From positions 2,812,667 to 2,876,666 of the forward strand of contig CP051244.1 in NCBI GenBank assembly GCA_017795045.1: a stretch of 64,000 nucleotides of DNA. Direction: 5' to 3'. Source of the DNA: Allomuricauda sp. (GTDB taxonomy: Bacteria; Bacteroidota; Bacteroidia; Flavobacteriales; Flavobacteriaceae). The position numbers were made by a program, and so were the translations under genes. Positions 38,839-48,058 of this stretch are shown piece after piece (position 1 is the stretch's first letter; the number at the start of each line of letters is the position of its first letter). A model generated the notes under the pieces. The model was given only the letters and a program-made list of their open reading frames with translations, was not told the DNA's origin and ran no database searches.

Positions 38839-39300
38839 ATGATGAAAAACATCAACATAAAGAACAAACGGGCCCGATTCGATTACGAGATTTTGGACAC
38901 CTACACCGCTGGTATTGTGCTGGGCGGTACCGAAATCAAATCCATTCGATTGGGAAAGGCCAACCTATCCCAAAGTTTTTGCGAGTTCAATGACAGGGGG
39001 GAGTTGTTTGTGATCAATATGCAGATAGATGAATACAGTCATGGCGGGCATTACAACCATATGCCCAAAGCGGAACGAAAACTACTTCTGAACCGTGGAG
39101 AACTCAGAAAGCTCCGAAAAGAGGTGGCTACATCAGGGCTTACCATTGTCCCGCTCAATCTCTTCATCAATGACCGCGGTCTTGCCAAAATGAATGTTGG
39201 TTTGGCCAAGGGTAAAAAACAGTACGACAAACGGGAAACCATCAAAGACCGGGACAACAAGCGCAACCTTTCCCGAATCAAGAAAGATTTCAACAACTAG
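38839..39300 (+). CDS. smpB: SsrA-binding protein
   Basis: Binds tmRNA and brings it to stalled ribosomes for trans-translation. The 153 residues cover the whole family: [27 protein letters not shown] at the start and the basic tail [26 protein letters not shown]. Two ATGs in a row (38839, 38842) could start it. The tmRNA gene itself is not in the window. Its stop and that of pcm share CTAG at 39297-39300. Confidence 0.97.
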   Translation: MMKNINIKNKRARFDYEILDTYTAGIVLGGTEIKSIRLGKANLSQSFCEFNDRGELFVINMQIDEYSHGGHYNHMPKAERKLLLNRGELRKLRKEVATSGLTIVPLNLFINDRGLAKMNVGLAKGKKQYDKRETIKDRDNKRNLSRIKKDFNN

Positions 39301-39938
39301 TTTTTGTCCTCCAGCAAGGGTACAAACCGAAAAGCCCCCAATTCCTGTTTTTCAAATTCCTTTTCCGATTTTCGTATAAAAAGGGTCATGACCTGCTCAT
39401 CCACCCCAACGGGAATCACCAATCTACCCCCTACTTTTAATTGGGACATGAGCGCTTTGGGCACCTCCGGTGCTCCGGCCGTTACAATGATGCCGTCAAA
39501 AGGAGCCTCCTCCGGCAATCCCTTGTACCCATCCCCGAAAATCATTTTCTTGGGTCGATAATGCATTTTATTGAAAAACAATCGGGTCTTCTTAAAAAGC
39601 TCCTGTTGGCGTTCAATCGTGTATACTTTGGCCTTTAAATGGAGTAATACGGCAGTCTGGTAGCCACTGCCCGTACCAATTTCCAAAATGGAATCGTTGG
39701 GTTTCACTTGGAGCAATTCCGTTTGGAAAGCCACGGTATAGGGTTGTGAAATGGTTTGTTCCGCACTTATGGGAAAGGCTTTGTCCTGATAGGCATGATC
39801 CTCAAAACTACTATCCAAAAACAGATGCCTTGGGATGGTTTTGATGGCCTCGATCACCTTTTTGTCTGTTATTCCCTTGGCAGACAACGATTCTGCCAAC
39901 TTATTGCGCATGCCCTTGTGCTTAAGCGTATCCTTCAT
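39297..39938 (-). CDS. pcm: Protein-L-isoaspartate O-methyltransferase
   Basis: Repairs damaged isoaspartyl residues using S-adenosylmethionine. From the ATG at 39938 it has 213 residues, the normal length. A GTG at 39956 would add six residues, but a -7-like TAAATTCG on the minus strand at 39956-39963 overlaps it. Motif [16 protein letters not shown], binds SAM, and the preceding [18 protein letters not shown] and [14 protein letters not shown] are diagnostic. Confidence 0.96.
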   Translation of the reverse strand: MKDTLKHKGMRNKLAESLSAKGITDKKVIEAIKTIPRHLFLDSSFEDHAYQDKAFPISAEQTISQPYTVAFQTELLQVKPNDSILEIGTGSGYQTAVLLHLKAKVYTIERQQELFKKTRLFFNKMHYRPKKMIFGDGYKGLPEEAPFDGIIVTAGAPEVPKALMSQLKVGGRLVIPVGVDEQVMTLFIRKSEKEFEKQELGAFRFVPLLEDKN

Positions 39939-40029
39939 GGTATTGGTCTGGTCCACGAATTTAAAAAGTTCTCCAAAAACTTTCCCTTGGTTCCCGTCTT
40001 ATTTTTATGGAAGAGTGCCACCATATCCT

Positions 40030-40037
40030 TATTTTTG
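40030..40037 (+). promoter_or_regulatory. Predicted -7 element of the Gfo/Idh/MocA gene
   Basis: TATTTTTG matches the consensus exactly, 15 bases before the ATG at 40053. No -33 box is clear. Confidence 0.45.
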
Positions 40038-40052
40038 ACAAAAACAGATACT

Positions 40053-41018
40053 ATGCTAAAAGTTGGTGTCCTGGGTGCGGGACATTTGGGTAAAATCCAT
40101 CTACGTCTCCTGAACCAATCGGAAAAGTATGAACTTGTTGGTTTTTACGACCCGGATGAAATCAATGCAAAAAAAGTCGCAGCCGAGTTTGGCTATACCT
40201 ATTTTGAAAACATCAACACCTTGATGGATACTGTGGATGTGGTAGATATTGTTACCCCTACCCTTTCCCATTTCGATTGCGCCAAAAAGACCATTGAAAA
40301 AGGAAGGCACGTTTTTATTGAAAAACCGATTACCAACACTTATGAAGAAGCCCAAGAACTGCTTGCTTTATCCAAAAAGCATGGCGTAAAAGGCCAAGTG
40401 GGCCATGTGGAGCGGTTTAACCCGGCTTTTTTATCGGTAAAGCACAAGATTGAACATCCCATGTTCATTGAGACCCATCGTTTGGCAGAGTTCAATCCGA
40501 GGGGGACCGACGTTCCCGTGGTGCTCGACCTTATGATCCATGATATTGATGTGATTTTGAGTGTTGTAGGTTCCGAAGTAAGTCAAATCAATGCCAGTGG
40601 AGTATCCGTGATCAGTAGTTCCCCTGACATCGCCAACGCCCGAATAGAGTTTGAAAATGGCTGCGTGGCCAATTTGACCGCCAGCCGTATTTCCTTGAAG
40701 AACATGCGAAAGTCCCGTTTTTTCCAAAAAGACGCCTATATCTCCGTGGATTTTCTGGAGAAAAAAGTGGAGGTGGTAAAAATGAAGGATGCCCCGGAAA
40801 ATCCAGGGGATTTTGATATGATCCTACAGAATGCCGAAGGAGAGAAAAAACAGATTTATTTTGAAAACCCGGAAATCGAGGCGAATAATGCCATTTTGGA
40901 TGAGCTGGAGACTTTTGCCGATGCCATACAAAATGACACCACACCTGTAGTGACCTTGGAGCAAGGTGCAAAAGCACTTCAAGTGGCCCTACAGATTATA
41001 GAATCGTTTGAAAAATAA
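40053..41018 (+). CDS. Gfo/Idh/MocA family oxidoreductase
   Basis: A 321-residue NAD(P)-dependent oxidoreductase. The N-terminal Rossmann motif is VGVLGAGHLGKIH, and the family EKP motif is in HVFIEKPITNTYEEA. The C-terminal domain includes DLMIHDIDVIL, which carries the catalytic-region histidine. Substrates in this family are sugars, inositol or biliverdin-like compounds; none can be assigned. The longer frame upstream overlaps pcm and is not used. 52 bases with a hairpin separate it from the next gene. Confidence 0.93.
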   Translation: MLKVGVLGAGHLGKIHLRLLNQSEKYELVGFYDPDEINAKKVAAEFGYTYFENINTLMDTVDVVDIVTPTLSHFDCAKKTIEKGRHVFIEKPITNTYEEAQELLALSKKHGVKGQVGHVERFNPAFLSVKHKIEHPMFIETHRLAEFNPRGTDVPVVLDLMIHDIDVILSVVGSEVSQINASGVSVISSSPDIANARIEFENGCVANLTASRISLKNMRKSRFFQKDAYISVDFLEKKVEVVKMKDAPENPGDFDMILQNAEGEKKQIYFENPEIEANNAILDELETFADAIQNDTTPVVTLEQGAKALQVALQIIESFEK

Positions 41019-41019
41019 G

Positions 41020-41054
41020 GTATGTCGTTCCCGACTACGCTCGAACCGGCATAC
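41020..41054 (+). repeat. Hairpin resembling a worn REP-like element
   Basis: GTATG (41020-41024) pairs with CATAC (41050-41054), and inside it GTTC pairs with GAAC. The loop holds CGACTACGCTCGAA, close to the CGACTGCGCTCGA core of the inverted repeat at 54409-54472. Confidence 0.5.
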
Positions 41055-41070
41055 ATTCAATCCGAATACC

Positions 41071-41958
41071 ATGAAAAACATAGCAGTCATCGGTGCAGGA
41101 ACTATGGGCAACGGAATCGCCCATGTTTTTGCCCAAAATGGATTTCAAGTCAATCTTGTTGATATTTCCCAATCCTCCCTGGATAAGGGAATTGCCACCA
41201 TCACCAAGAATTTAGACCGAATGCTGGCCAAGGAGGTCATTGACCAAGACACCAAAGAAACCACCTTGGGCAACATTACCACCCATACTGATCTAAAGTC
41301 CGGGGTTTCCTCTGTGGACTTGGTGGTCGAGGCCGCCACGGAGAATTTGGATATCAAACTCAAGATTTTTAAGGACTTGGATGAAATCTGCAAAGCAGAA
41401 ACCATTTTGGCCACGAATACCTCATCCATCTCCATTACACAGATCGGTGCGGCCACCCAACGTCCGGACAAGGTCATTGGGATGCACTTTATGAACCCTG
41501 TTCCCATCATGAAACTGGTGGAAATCATTCGGGGATACAACACTTCGGATGCCGTGACAAAAACTATTATGGAGCTTTCCCAAAAATTGGAGAAAACTCC
41601 AACCGAGGTGAACGATTATCCTGGATTTGTGGCCAATCGTATTCTTATGCCCATGATCAATGAAGCTATTGAAACCCTATATAATGGCGTGGCCGGTGTT
41701 CAAGAAATAGACACGGTGATGAAACTGGGCATGGCCCACCCAATGGGTCCTCTGCAATTGGCCGATTTTATTGGGCTCGATGTATGCCTCTCCATTTTGA
41801 ACGTGATGTACGATGGATTCAAAAACCCAAAATATGCCCCTTGTCCCCTATTGGTGAATATGGTCATGGCCGGAAAATGGGGTGTAAAATCAGGTGAAGG
41901 TTTTTACGATTATTCCGAGTCCAGAAAAGCGGAGCATGTTTCTGCGCAATTCAAATAG
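41071..41958 (+). CDS. 3-hydroxybutyryl-CoA dehydrogenase
   Basis: A 295-residue NAD(P)-dependent dehydrogenase that interconverts 3-hydroxyacyl-CoA and acetoacetyl-CoA-type substrates. It has the Rossmann motif IGAGTMGNGIAHVFAQNG. The catalytic His is in GMHFMNPVPIMKLVEII, and the C-terminal dimer domain has PGFVANRILMPMINEAI and MGPLQLADFIGLDVCL. It lies in a plus-strand run with the Gfo/Idh gene upstream and the DUF1015 gene six bases downstream. Confidence 0.96.
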   Translation: MKNIAVIGAGTMGNGIAHVFAQNGFQVNLVDISQSSLDKGIATITKNLDRMLAKEVIDQDTKETTLGNITTHTDLKSGVSSVDLVVEAATENLDIKLKIFKDLDEICKAETILATNTSSISITQIGAATQRPDKVIGMHFMNPVPIMKLVEIIRGYNTSDAVTKTIMELSQKLEKTPTEVNDYPGFVANRILMPMINEAIETLYNGVAGVQEIDTVMKLGMAHPMGPLQLADFIGLDVCLSILNVMYDGFKNPKYAPCPLLVNMVMAGKWGVKSGEGFYDYSESRKAEHVSAQFK

Positions 41959-41964
41959 ATTTGC

Positions 41965-43200
41965 ATGGCCCTTGTAAAACCCTTTAAGGCCATAAGGCCC
42001 ACCAAGGACAAAGTCTCCTTTGTGGCATCGCGTTCGTACGAGGAGTATTCCAAAGACGAGCTGAAATCGGTATTGAAATACAATCCGCTTTCCTTTCTAC
42101 ATATCATCAATCCCGGGTTTAAGTTTGATAAGAGCATTACTGGAAAAGAGCGGTTTCGATTGGTGCACAATCGTTATTTGGAATTTTTGGAGGAACACAT
42201 TTTCCAAAAAGACGACCAAGCGTGTTTTTACCTCTATCAGATTGAAAAAGATGACTTTACAAGTTTAGGGTTCTTTTGCGCCTGCAGTGTGATGGATTAT
42301 CGTACGGATGTCATCAAAAAGCATGAGGATACCATCCAACACCGGGAGCGGCTTTTTGCCGACTATCTACATGCCGTAGGTTTCAATGCGGAACCCGTTT
42401 TGATGACCTACAAAGATGATGACCAAATCCATGGGGTTTTTCAAAAAGAAATCCAACAACAGCCTGAATTCGATTTTTCCACCCCGGATAGGGTGAGCCA
42501 CAAGCTTTGGAAGATATCCGACCAAAAAACCATTGCAAAGATTGAGGCGATTTTTGCCCAGAAAGAAGCTCTGTACATTGCTGACGGGCATCATCGCAGC
42601 GCTTCTTCCAATCTTTTGGCCAAAAAAATGGAGCAACAGAAAAAAACCAATGACCCTAATGGCTCCTATAATTTTTTTATGGCGTACCTCATTCCAGAGT
42701 CGCACATTAAAATCCATGGGTTCAATCGCATGGTGAAAGACTTGAACGGTCTTACTCCAAAGGAGTTCTTGATCAAATTGGATGGGTATTTTCGAATTGA
42801 AAAGCAGAAGGATGGATTCCACAGACCTACCAAAAAACATCATTTCTGCATGTATTTGGATGGCGAGTTTTATTCACTCTACCTCAGAAGGACCAACTAT
42901 ACCTTCACAGATGCCTTGAGCAAACTGGACACCCAAATTCTATGCAAGACCATTTTGGAACCTATTTTGGGGATAAGGGATTTCCGGAACGACCAACGCA
43001 TTTCTTATGGTCATGGCAAGGGCAGTCCCATTGCGATGAAGGAAAGTGTGGATGAGGGAAAGTTTGCCGTAGGATTTAGTATGATGCCCATAACCATAGA
43101 GGAAATAAAGGCCATTGCCGATGCTGGTTTGGTGATGCCCCCAAAGAGCACATACATTGAGCCTAAACTTCGGAGTGGTTTGGCAATTTATGCGTTTTGA
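41965..43200 (+). CDS. DUF1015 family protein
   Basis: A 411-residue cytoplasmic protein of a widespread family without assigned activity. It begins LVKPFKAIRPTKDKVSFVASRSYEEY, like family members. The conserved core YIADGHHRSASSNLLAKKM and the ending AGLVMPPKSTYIEPKLRSGLAIYAF are diagnostic. Family genes often lie near serine or 2-hydroxyacid metabolism genes; here the neighbour is a hydroxyacyl-CoA dehydrogenase, six bases upstream. Confidence 0.93.
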   Translation: MALVKPFKAIRPTKDKVSFVASRSYEEYSKDELKSVLKYNPLSFLHIINPGFKFDKSITGKERFRLVHNRYLEFLEEHIFQKDDQACFYLYQIEKDDFTSLGFFCACSVMDYRTDVIKKHEDTIQHRERLFADYLHAVGFNAEPVLMTYKDDDQIHGVFQKEIQQQPEFDFSTPDRVSHKLWKISDQKTIAKIEAIFAQKEALYIADGHHRSASSNLLAKKMEQQKKTNDPNGSYNFFMAYLIPESHIKIHGFNRMVKDLNGLTPKEFLIKLDGYFRIEKQKDGFHRPTKKHHFCMYLDGEFYSLYLRRTNYTFTDALSKLDTQILCKTILEPILGIRDFRNDQRISYGHGKGSPIAMKESVDEGKFAVGFSMMPITIEEIKAIADAGLVMPPKSTYIEPKLRSGLAIYAF

Positions 43201-43356
43201 AGGAGGCAAGACGCAGCCACCTGTTGGTTAAAAGACAATTTGGTTTCACAAAACCCAAAAAAATGTTTAAATTAGTCCACAGGTAACCTTCATTGTTTGC
43301 CCAACATTCTTTTAATCGACCTCATTTAATTTATCGTTTAACCAAATTGATTCATT

Positions 43357-43725
43357 ATGAGTAAGATTATCATTTTGTTTGCCGCAACTATTTTACCGGC
43401 CACAAGTGCCCTTCATGGGCAAATTTCCAAAGAAGAAGTCCAGGATTTTTTACAAAAACATCCCGTATCAAGCGTGAAGCATGTTTTCATTGAACGTGGT
43501 GTTTTTGGCCACAAAAATCAAAGCAATGGTAAAGTCGAGTTTGTTAAGAACACCATTGACTTTGACCAAAAGTCCACAAAAATTGAAGCTTTGGAAAATT
43601 CAATTCGCATTGTTGATGGTACCGGTAAAGAAACCGTGGTTTCCAATAACCGGGTCATGTATATCCACTATCAACCAGAGAGTGATAAATTCTATTCAAA
43701 TATTTGTATTAAGTTGGCAGATTAG
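43357..43725 (+). CDS. Small exported protein of unknown function
   Basis: A 122-residue protein with signal peptide (MSKIIILFAATILPATSALHG). The mature part is about 100 residues of alternating charged and hydrophobic strands (KTIEALENSIRIV-type segments), with a single cysteine near the end (SNICIKLAD). I do not recognise a family. It stands alone, after a 156-base gap that shows nothing else and before a palindrome at 43766. Confidence 0.65.
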   Translation: MSKIIILFAATILPATSALHGQISKEEVQDFLQKHPVSSVKHVFIERGVFGHKNQSNGKVEFVKNTIDFDQKSTKIEALENSIRIVDGTGKETVVSNNRVMYIHYQPESDKFYSNICIKLAD

Positions 43726-43765
43726 ACTCTTGCCAATAAAGAGTCACAATGCAATCTTAATGAGT

Positions 43766-43791
43766 AAAGGATGTCCAATTGGACATCCTTT
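43766..43791. promoter_or_regulatory. Perfect 26-bp palindrome upstream of yggS
   Basis: AAAGGATGTCC (43766-43776), AATT, then GGACATCCTTT (43781-43791). It could terminate the upstream gene (only a short T-rich stretch follows), or act as an operator, as it occupies the space just before the -7 element of yggS. Confidence 0.6.
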
Positions 43792-43793
43792 GT

Positions 43794-43801
43794 TAATTTT
43801 G
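43794..43801 (+). promoter_or_regulatory. Predicted -7 element of yggS
   Basis: TAATTTTG matches TAnnTTTG exactly and ends five bases before the ATG at 43807; leaderless mRNA is implied. No -33 box is seen; the palindrome fills that region. Confidence 0.5.
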
Positions 43802-43806
43802 CCAAC

Positions 43807-44466
43807 ATGTCAATAACAGAAAATCTCAATCGATTAAAAACCGACCTTCAAGATTCCGTAACCTTGGTAGCAGTTTCCAAAACCAAGCCCAATGAAGCCA
43901 TATTGGAAGCCTATGAGGCCGGACAACGGGTATTTGGTGAAAACAAAGTACAGGAAATGACCCAAAAGTGGGAAACACTTCCCAAGGACATTGAGTGGCA
44001 TATGATTGGCCATTTGCAGCGCAATAAGGTAAAATACATGGCCGAATTCGTCTCCTTGATCCATGGTGTGGACAGTCTTCGGTTGTTGCAGGAAATCAAC
44101 AAACAGGCCCAAAAGCACCACCGGGTCATCCCTTGTCTGCTACAAATGCACATTGCGGAAGAGGACACCAAATTTGGACTGGACGAATCGGAGTTGCAAG
44201 AACTTGTGCAATCCGAAACCTTCAAAGCCATGGAAAATATAAAGATTGTAGGATTGATGGGTATGGCCACCTATACTTCGGATGAAACACAGATTCGGAA
44301 GGAATTTGCCCATCTCAAGGTAATTTTTGACACCCTTAAGCAAGAGCTTTCCGGTATTTCGGTGCTCTCCATGGGCATGAGCGGGGATTACAACCTGGCC
44401 ATTGAGGAAGGAAGCACCATGGTACGTATTGGAAGTAGTATCTTTGGAACCAGAAACTATTCATAA
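43807..44466 (+). CDS. yggS: YggS/PLPBP family pyridoxal phosphate homeostasis protein
   Basis: A 219-residue PLP-binding barrel protein that buffers the vitamin B6 pool; it has no known catalysis. PLP lysine in LVAVSKTKPN, then RVFGENKVQEM, IEWHMIGHLQRNKVKYM and the terminal SMGMSGDYNLAIEEGSTMVRIGSSIFG, all family signatures. It is the first gene of the plus-strand run up to 49389, and the next gene starts 18 bases later. Confidence 0.96.
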   Translation: MSITENLNRLKTDLQDSVTLVAVSKTKPNEAILEAYEAGQRVFGENKVQEMTQKWETLPKDIEWHMIGHLQRNKVKYMAEFVSLIHGVDSLRLLQEINKQAQKHHRVIPCLLQMHIAEEDTKFGLDESELQELVQSETFKAMENIKIVGLMGMATYTSDETQIRKEFAHLKVIFDTLKQELSGISVLSMGMSGDYNLAIEEGSTMVRIGSSIFGTRNYS

Positions 44467-44483
44467 AACAGCAAAGCAGTTTC

Positions 44484-45815
44484 ATGTACGCCATACTCGA
44501 TATTGAAAGTACCGGAGGAAAATACAATGAGGAAGGTATCATGGAAATTGCCATCCACCGGTTTGATGGGCACCAAGTGGTGGACAAATTCATCTGCTTG
44601 ATCAATCCAGAACGGGAAATCCAGCCCTTTGTCTCCAAGCTAACGGGAATCAACAATAAAATGCTTCGTTCCGCCCCAAAATTCCATGAGGTGGCCAAAC
44701 GAATCGTGGAAATTACGGAAGGGACCATCTTGGTGGCCCATAACGCCCAATTTGATTATCGTATCCTAAGGACGGAATTCAGGCGTTTGGGATACGACTA
44801 TCAGCGAAAAACCTTGTGTACGGTAGATCTGTCCCAAAAATTGATTCCCGATGCAGAATCGCACAGCTTGGGGAAATTGGCACGTTCCCTCGGGATTCCC
44901 ATGAGCGACCGTCACCGGGCCAATGGAGATGCCATTGCTACCGTTAAACTTTTTAAGCTGTTGTTGAACAAGGATTCCGATAAGGGCATCATCAAAGAGG
45001 TCATTCGCGAAGCGGCCCATGGCGAACTCTCCCCCAACCAACTGGATATGGTTGTTTCACTTCCCTCTGAAACTGGGGTATACTACATGCACGACAAAGA
45101 GGGGGATATTATTTTTCTGGGAAAGACCACAAACATCAAAAAAAGGGTCAACCAACATTTTACCAATGTGGGAGGTCTGGCCCGGAAACTCCAAAAGGAG
45201 ACCAAAAGAGTATCGTACGAGCCTACGGGCAGCGAATTGATCGCCCTCTTGAAAGAGTACCAAGAACTACGGAAGACCAACCCGCGACATAACGGCAACA
45301 AGAAACGGAAACTCTTTTCCCATGTGGTAAGCTTCAACCAAAATGGTTCAGGGCATATTACTTTGGGTATCGAAAATGGCACTTCCCAAGCTACCCAAAA
45401 GATACGGTTCAACGGAGTTGCCTCCGCCAAGAGTTTTTTGGACCGGATACAGTCCGAGTTTGACCTCTGCCCCTCTTCCTTAGATAAAAAAGCAGGGGAT
45501 GGCGATACCGAGGAAACCATACATAACTGCAATGAAAAGGCCTCTTCTGCCTTCAATACCTATAGCATATACAACAAGGACGTGGTGCTTGTGGACCGAG
45601 GCAGGGAAACTGGGGAACGCAGTTTCATTCTTATCAAAAATGGTCAACTTCAAGGTTTTGGATATGTGGAGCTGAATCATCAAATGAATAATATTCATAT
45701 ATTGGAATCCATAATGACGACCATGCCGAGTGATGAAAACACCACATTTATCATTGAATCTTATTTACGGAAGAACCATAGGATCAAAACCATAGCGTTA
45801 ACCCCTTCGCCTTGA
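44484..45815 (+). CDS. DnaQ-like 3'-5' exonuclease fused to a GIY-YIG (UvrC-type) nuclease domain
   Basis: A 443-residue protein. Residues about 1-165 are a DEDDh exonuclease: Asp6/Glu8 in ILDIEST, VAHNAQFD (Asp92) and HRANGDA (His144, Asp149). Residues about 190-275 are a GIY-YIG domain with GVYYMHDK and IFLGKTTNIKKRVNQHF, as in the N-terminal half of UvrC and in Cho. The last about 160 residues are unassigned. It is probably a DNA-repair or proofreading nuclease. The TGA stop overlaps the TTG start of the channel gene. Confidence 0.92.
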   Translation: MYAILDIESTGGKYNEEGIMEIAIHRFDGHQVVDKFICLINPEREIQPFVSKLTGINNKMLRSAPKFHEVAKRIVEITEGTILVAHNAQFDYRILRTEFRRLGYDYQRKTLCTVDLSQKLIPDAESHSLGKLARSLGIPMSDRHRANGDAIATVKLFKLLLNKDSDKGIIKEVIREAAHGELSPNQLDMVVSLPSETGVYYMHDKEGDIIFLGKTTNIKKRVNQHFTNVGGLARKLQKETKRVSYEPTGSELIALLKEYQELRKTNPRHNGNKKRKLFSHVVSFNQNGSGHITLGIENGTSQATQKIRFNGVASAKSFLDRIQSEFDLCPSSLDKKAGDGDTEETIHNCNEKASSAFNTYSIYNKDVVLVDRGRETGERSFILIKNGQLQGFGYVELNHQMNNIHILESIMTTMPSDENTTFIIESYLRKNHRIKTIALTPSP

Positions 45816-46654
45816 AAGAACAGAATGAACAGCCCAGTTGGAAAATGAAACTTCATGAAATCATCTATGAAGCGGATACCCCAATGGGAAGATTGTTCGA
45901 CATCGCCCTCTTCTTTTTGATCATTCTTAGCGTAATCTTGGTAATGCTGGAAAGCGTAGAGAGCATTGACCAGCACTACCACAAAACACTCCTGACCTTG
46001 GAGTGGGGTGTCACCATCTTCTTTACTTTGGAATACATCGCCCGTGTCATCAGTATAAAAAAACCATGGAAGTATATCTTCAGTTTTTACGGCATCATCG
46101 ACTTTATTTCCACTATACCTTTATACATCAGCTATATTTTGGCGGGCTCGCAAGTGCTTTTGGCCGTGCGGGCATTTCGCCTATTGCGCATTTTCCGGAT
46201 CTTAAAATTGGTTAAGTTCATTGGGGAAGCGTCACAGCTGCAATCGGCCTTAAAGGCCAGTCGTACCAAGATTGCCGTTTTTATTTATGTAGTACTGATC
46301 CTCTCGGTCATATTGGGCACTTTAATGTACCTTATTGAAGGGGATGAGGCTGGTTTCACCAGTATTCCCCGTAGCATCTACTGGACCATTGTAACCCTGA
46401 CCACTGTGGGCTATGGCGACATTGCCCCGCAGACCAGCTTAGGGCAGTTTCTGGCCACCGTAATCATGATTTTGGGTTATGGCATTATTGCTGTGCCCAC
46501 AGGGATTGTCACCGCTGAGTTTTCCCGCGGTAAAAAGGGGCAGGCAGATGACCAAAACATGGTCCATGTAAACACCCAGGCGTGTCCCAGCTGTTCCGCA
46601 GAAGGGCATCGTGATGACGCCACGCATTGTTATAATTGTGGCCATTCTTTATGA
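45812..46654 (+). CDS. Voltage-gated-type potassium channel with C-terminal zinc ribbon
   Basis: A 280-residue ion transporter. Six membrane helices lie between about residues 28 and 235, including an S4 segment with Arg/Lys every third position (RAFRLLRIFRILKLVK, 120-135) and the K+ selectivity filter TVGYGD at 198-203. After the pore the chain ends in a CPSC...CYNC zinc ribbon (about 258-277). The start TTG at 45812 overlaps the previous stop. The stop overlaps the ATG of miaA (ATGA). Confidence 0.93.
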   Translation: MKEQNEQPSWKMKLHEIIYEADTPMGRLFDIALFFLIILSVILVMLESVESIDQHYHKTLLTLEWGVTIFFTLEYIARVISIKKPWKYIFSFYGIIDFISTIPLYISYILAGSQVLLAVRAFRLLRIFRILKLVKFIGEASQLQSALKASRTKIAVFIYVVLILSVILGTLMYLIEGDEAGFTSIPRSIYWTIVTLTTVGYGDIAPQTSLGQFLATVIMILGYGIIAVPTGIVTAEFSRGKKGQADDQNMVHVNTQACPSCSAEGHRDDATHCYNCGHSL

Positions 46655-47580
46655 GTTCCAAAGTACTGATAGCGGTAGTGGGGCCCACGGCCATAGGAAA
46701 GACCGCCCTGGGAATCCTCTTGGCCAAACACTTTAAAAGTGAAATTGTTTCAGCGGATTCCAGACAATTTTTCAAAGAGATGGAAATCGGTACAGCTGTT
46801 CCCTCTTCTGAGGAATTGAATGCCGTTCCACACCATTTTATCCAACACAAAAGCATTTTCGAGCCTTATTCGGTAGGGGATTTTGAAAAAGAAGCCATTG
46901 CGTTGTTAGGCAGGCTGTTCCAAAAAATGGATGTGGCCATCATGGTAGGCGGAAGCGGATTGTATGTGGACGCCGTGGTCTCTGGTTTGGATGAATTCCC
47001 GGAAGTATCTCCCAAAACCCGCGAATCCCTTAATAAACAATTGGAAAAGGAGGGTTTAAAAAGTCTTCAGAACGAATTAAAAAAGAGAGATCCTGTCTAT
47101 TATCACATAGTGGACCTGGAAAATCCGCATCGCTTGATACGGGCACTGGAGGTTTGCATCACCGCCAACAAGCCCTATTCCTCCTTTTTGAACCAAAACA
47201 AACCCCAGAGAGCGTTCAAAACCCTGTATGTAGGCATTGAAGCGCCACGGGAAACCATTTATGACCGCATCAACACCCGCGTTGACCTGATGATGGAAGC
47301 TGGATTATTGGAAGAAGCCAAAAAATTGCATCCCCACAAACATCTAAATGCGCTACAAACAGTTGGTTACAAAGAACTTTTTGAATATCTTGATGGACAC
47401 TGTTCCATGGAAATTGCCGTGTCCGAAATTAAAAAGAACACCAGACGCTTTGCTAAACGGCAATTGACTTGGTTGCGAAAAAACGAAAACATACTCTGGG
47501 TGAACCACGATACAAAACCAACGGATATTCTTGCCGCGGTATCGGACCGATTAAAAAGCCTTCACCATGACCAAGACTAA
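46651..47580 (+). CDS. miaA: tRNA dimethylallyltransferase
   Basis: Adds a dimethylallyl group to A37 of tRNAs reading UNN codons. A 309-residue protein with P-loop VVGPTAIGKTAL, the SADSRQFFKEMEIGTA substrate segment and the C-terminal TRRFAKRQLTWLRK helix. The ATG at 46651 overlaps the TGA of the channel gene. A TTG at 46636 is less likely. It overlaps the gluconokinase gene by 14 bases, so translation is probably coupled. Confidence 0.96.
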   Translation: MSSKVLIAVVGPTAIGKTALGILLAKHFKSEIVSADSRQFFKEMEIGTAVPSSEELNAVPHHFIQHKSIFEPYSVGDFEKEAIALLGRLFQKMDVAIMVGGSGLYVDAVVSGLDEFPEVSPKTRESLNKQLEKEGLKSLQNELKKRDPVYYHIVDLENPHRLIRALEVCITANKPYSSFLNQNKPQRAFKTLYVGIEAPRETIYDRINTRVDLMMEAGLLEEAKKLHPHKHLNALQTVGYKELFEYLDGHCSMEIAVSEIKKNTRRFAKRQLTWLRKNENILWVNHDTKPTDILAAVSDRLKSLHHDQD

Positions 47581-48058
47581 GGTGCTTGTGGTCATGGGGG
47601 TCAGCGGTACGGGTAAAACCACCGTGGGCAAGCTGCTTTCGGAACAATTGGGGTATCCTTTTTTTGATGGGGATGACTTTCATCCCGAAAAAAATATAAA
47701 AAAAATGGCTTCGGGCAAGCCGTTGAATGATGACGACCGGAAAGGGTGGCTCCTAAAATTAAACCAATTAGCCTTGGAAAAACAAGATACGGGAGCTGTG
47801 ATAGCTTGTTCGGCATTGAAAAAAACCTATCGTAGTCTCTTAAGGGCCGGCATGGGAAGTGGCATACAGTTCATCTACCTGAACGGCTCCTTTGATTTGG
47901 TCAAGTCACGTTTGCAAAACCGAAAAGACCATTTTATGCCCATCGCCCTATTAAAGACCCAATTTGAAGCCTTGGAACCTCCCTCCAAGGCCATTTCCGT
48001 ATCCATAGCGCAAAAACCCGATTTAATTGTGCAAGAAGTCCTAAAACAGCTCAAATGA
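47567..48058 (+). CDS. gntK: Gluconokinase
   Basis: Phosphorylates D-gluconate to 6-phosphogluconate. A 163-residue P-loop kinase with MGVSGTGKTTVG and the gluconokinase signature FFDGDDFHPEKNIKKMASGKPLNDDDR. CSALKKTYR and the HFMPIALLKTQFEALEPP region also fit. It overlaps miaA by 14 bases and the permease by 4 (ATGA). The kinase and permease form a gluconate-uptake pair attached to a tRNA-modification gene. Confidence 0.95.
   Translation: MTKTKVLVVMGVSGTGKTTVGKLLSEQLGYPFFDGDDFHPEKNIKKMASGKPLNDDDRKGWLLKLNQLALEKQDTGAVIACSALKKTYRSLLRAGMGSGIQFIYLNGSFDLVKSRLQNRKDHFMPIALLKTQFEALEPPSKAISVSIAQKPDLIVQEVLKQLK

Noticed and set aside
39756..40052. An N-terminal extension of the Gfo/Idh/MocA gene to 39756
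   Set aside because: It would overlap pcm on the opposite strand by almost 200 bases, and the Rossmann motif begins six residues after the ATG at 40053. A -7 box lies between the two.
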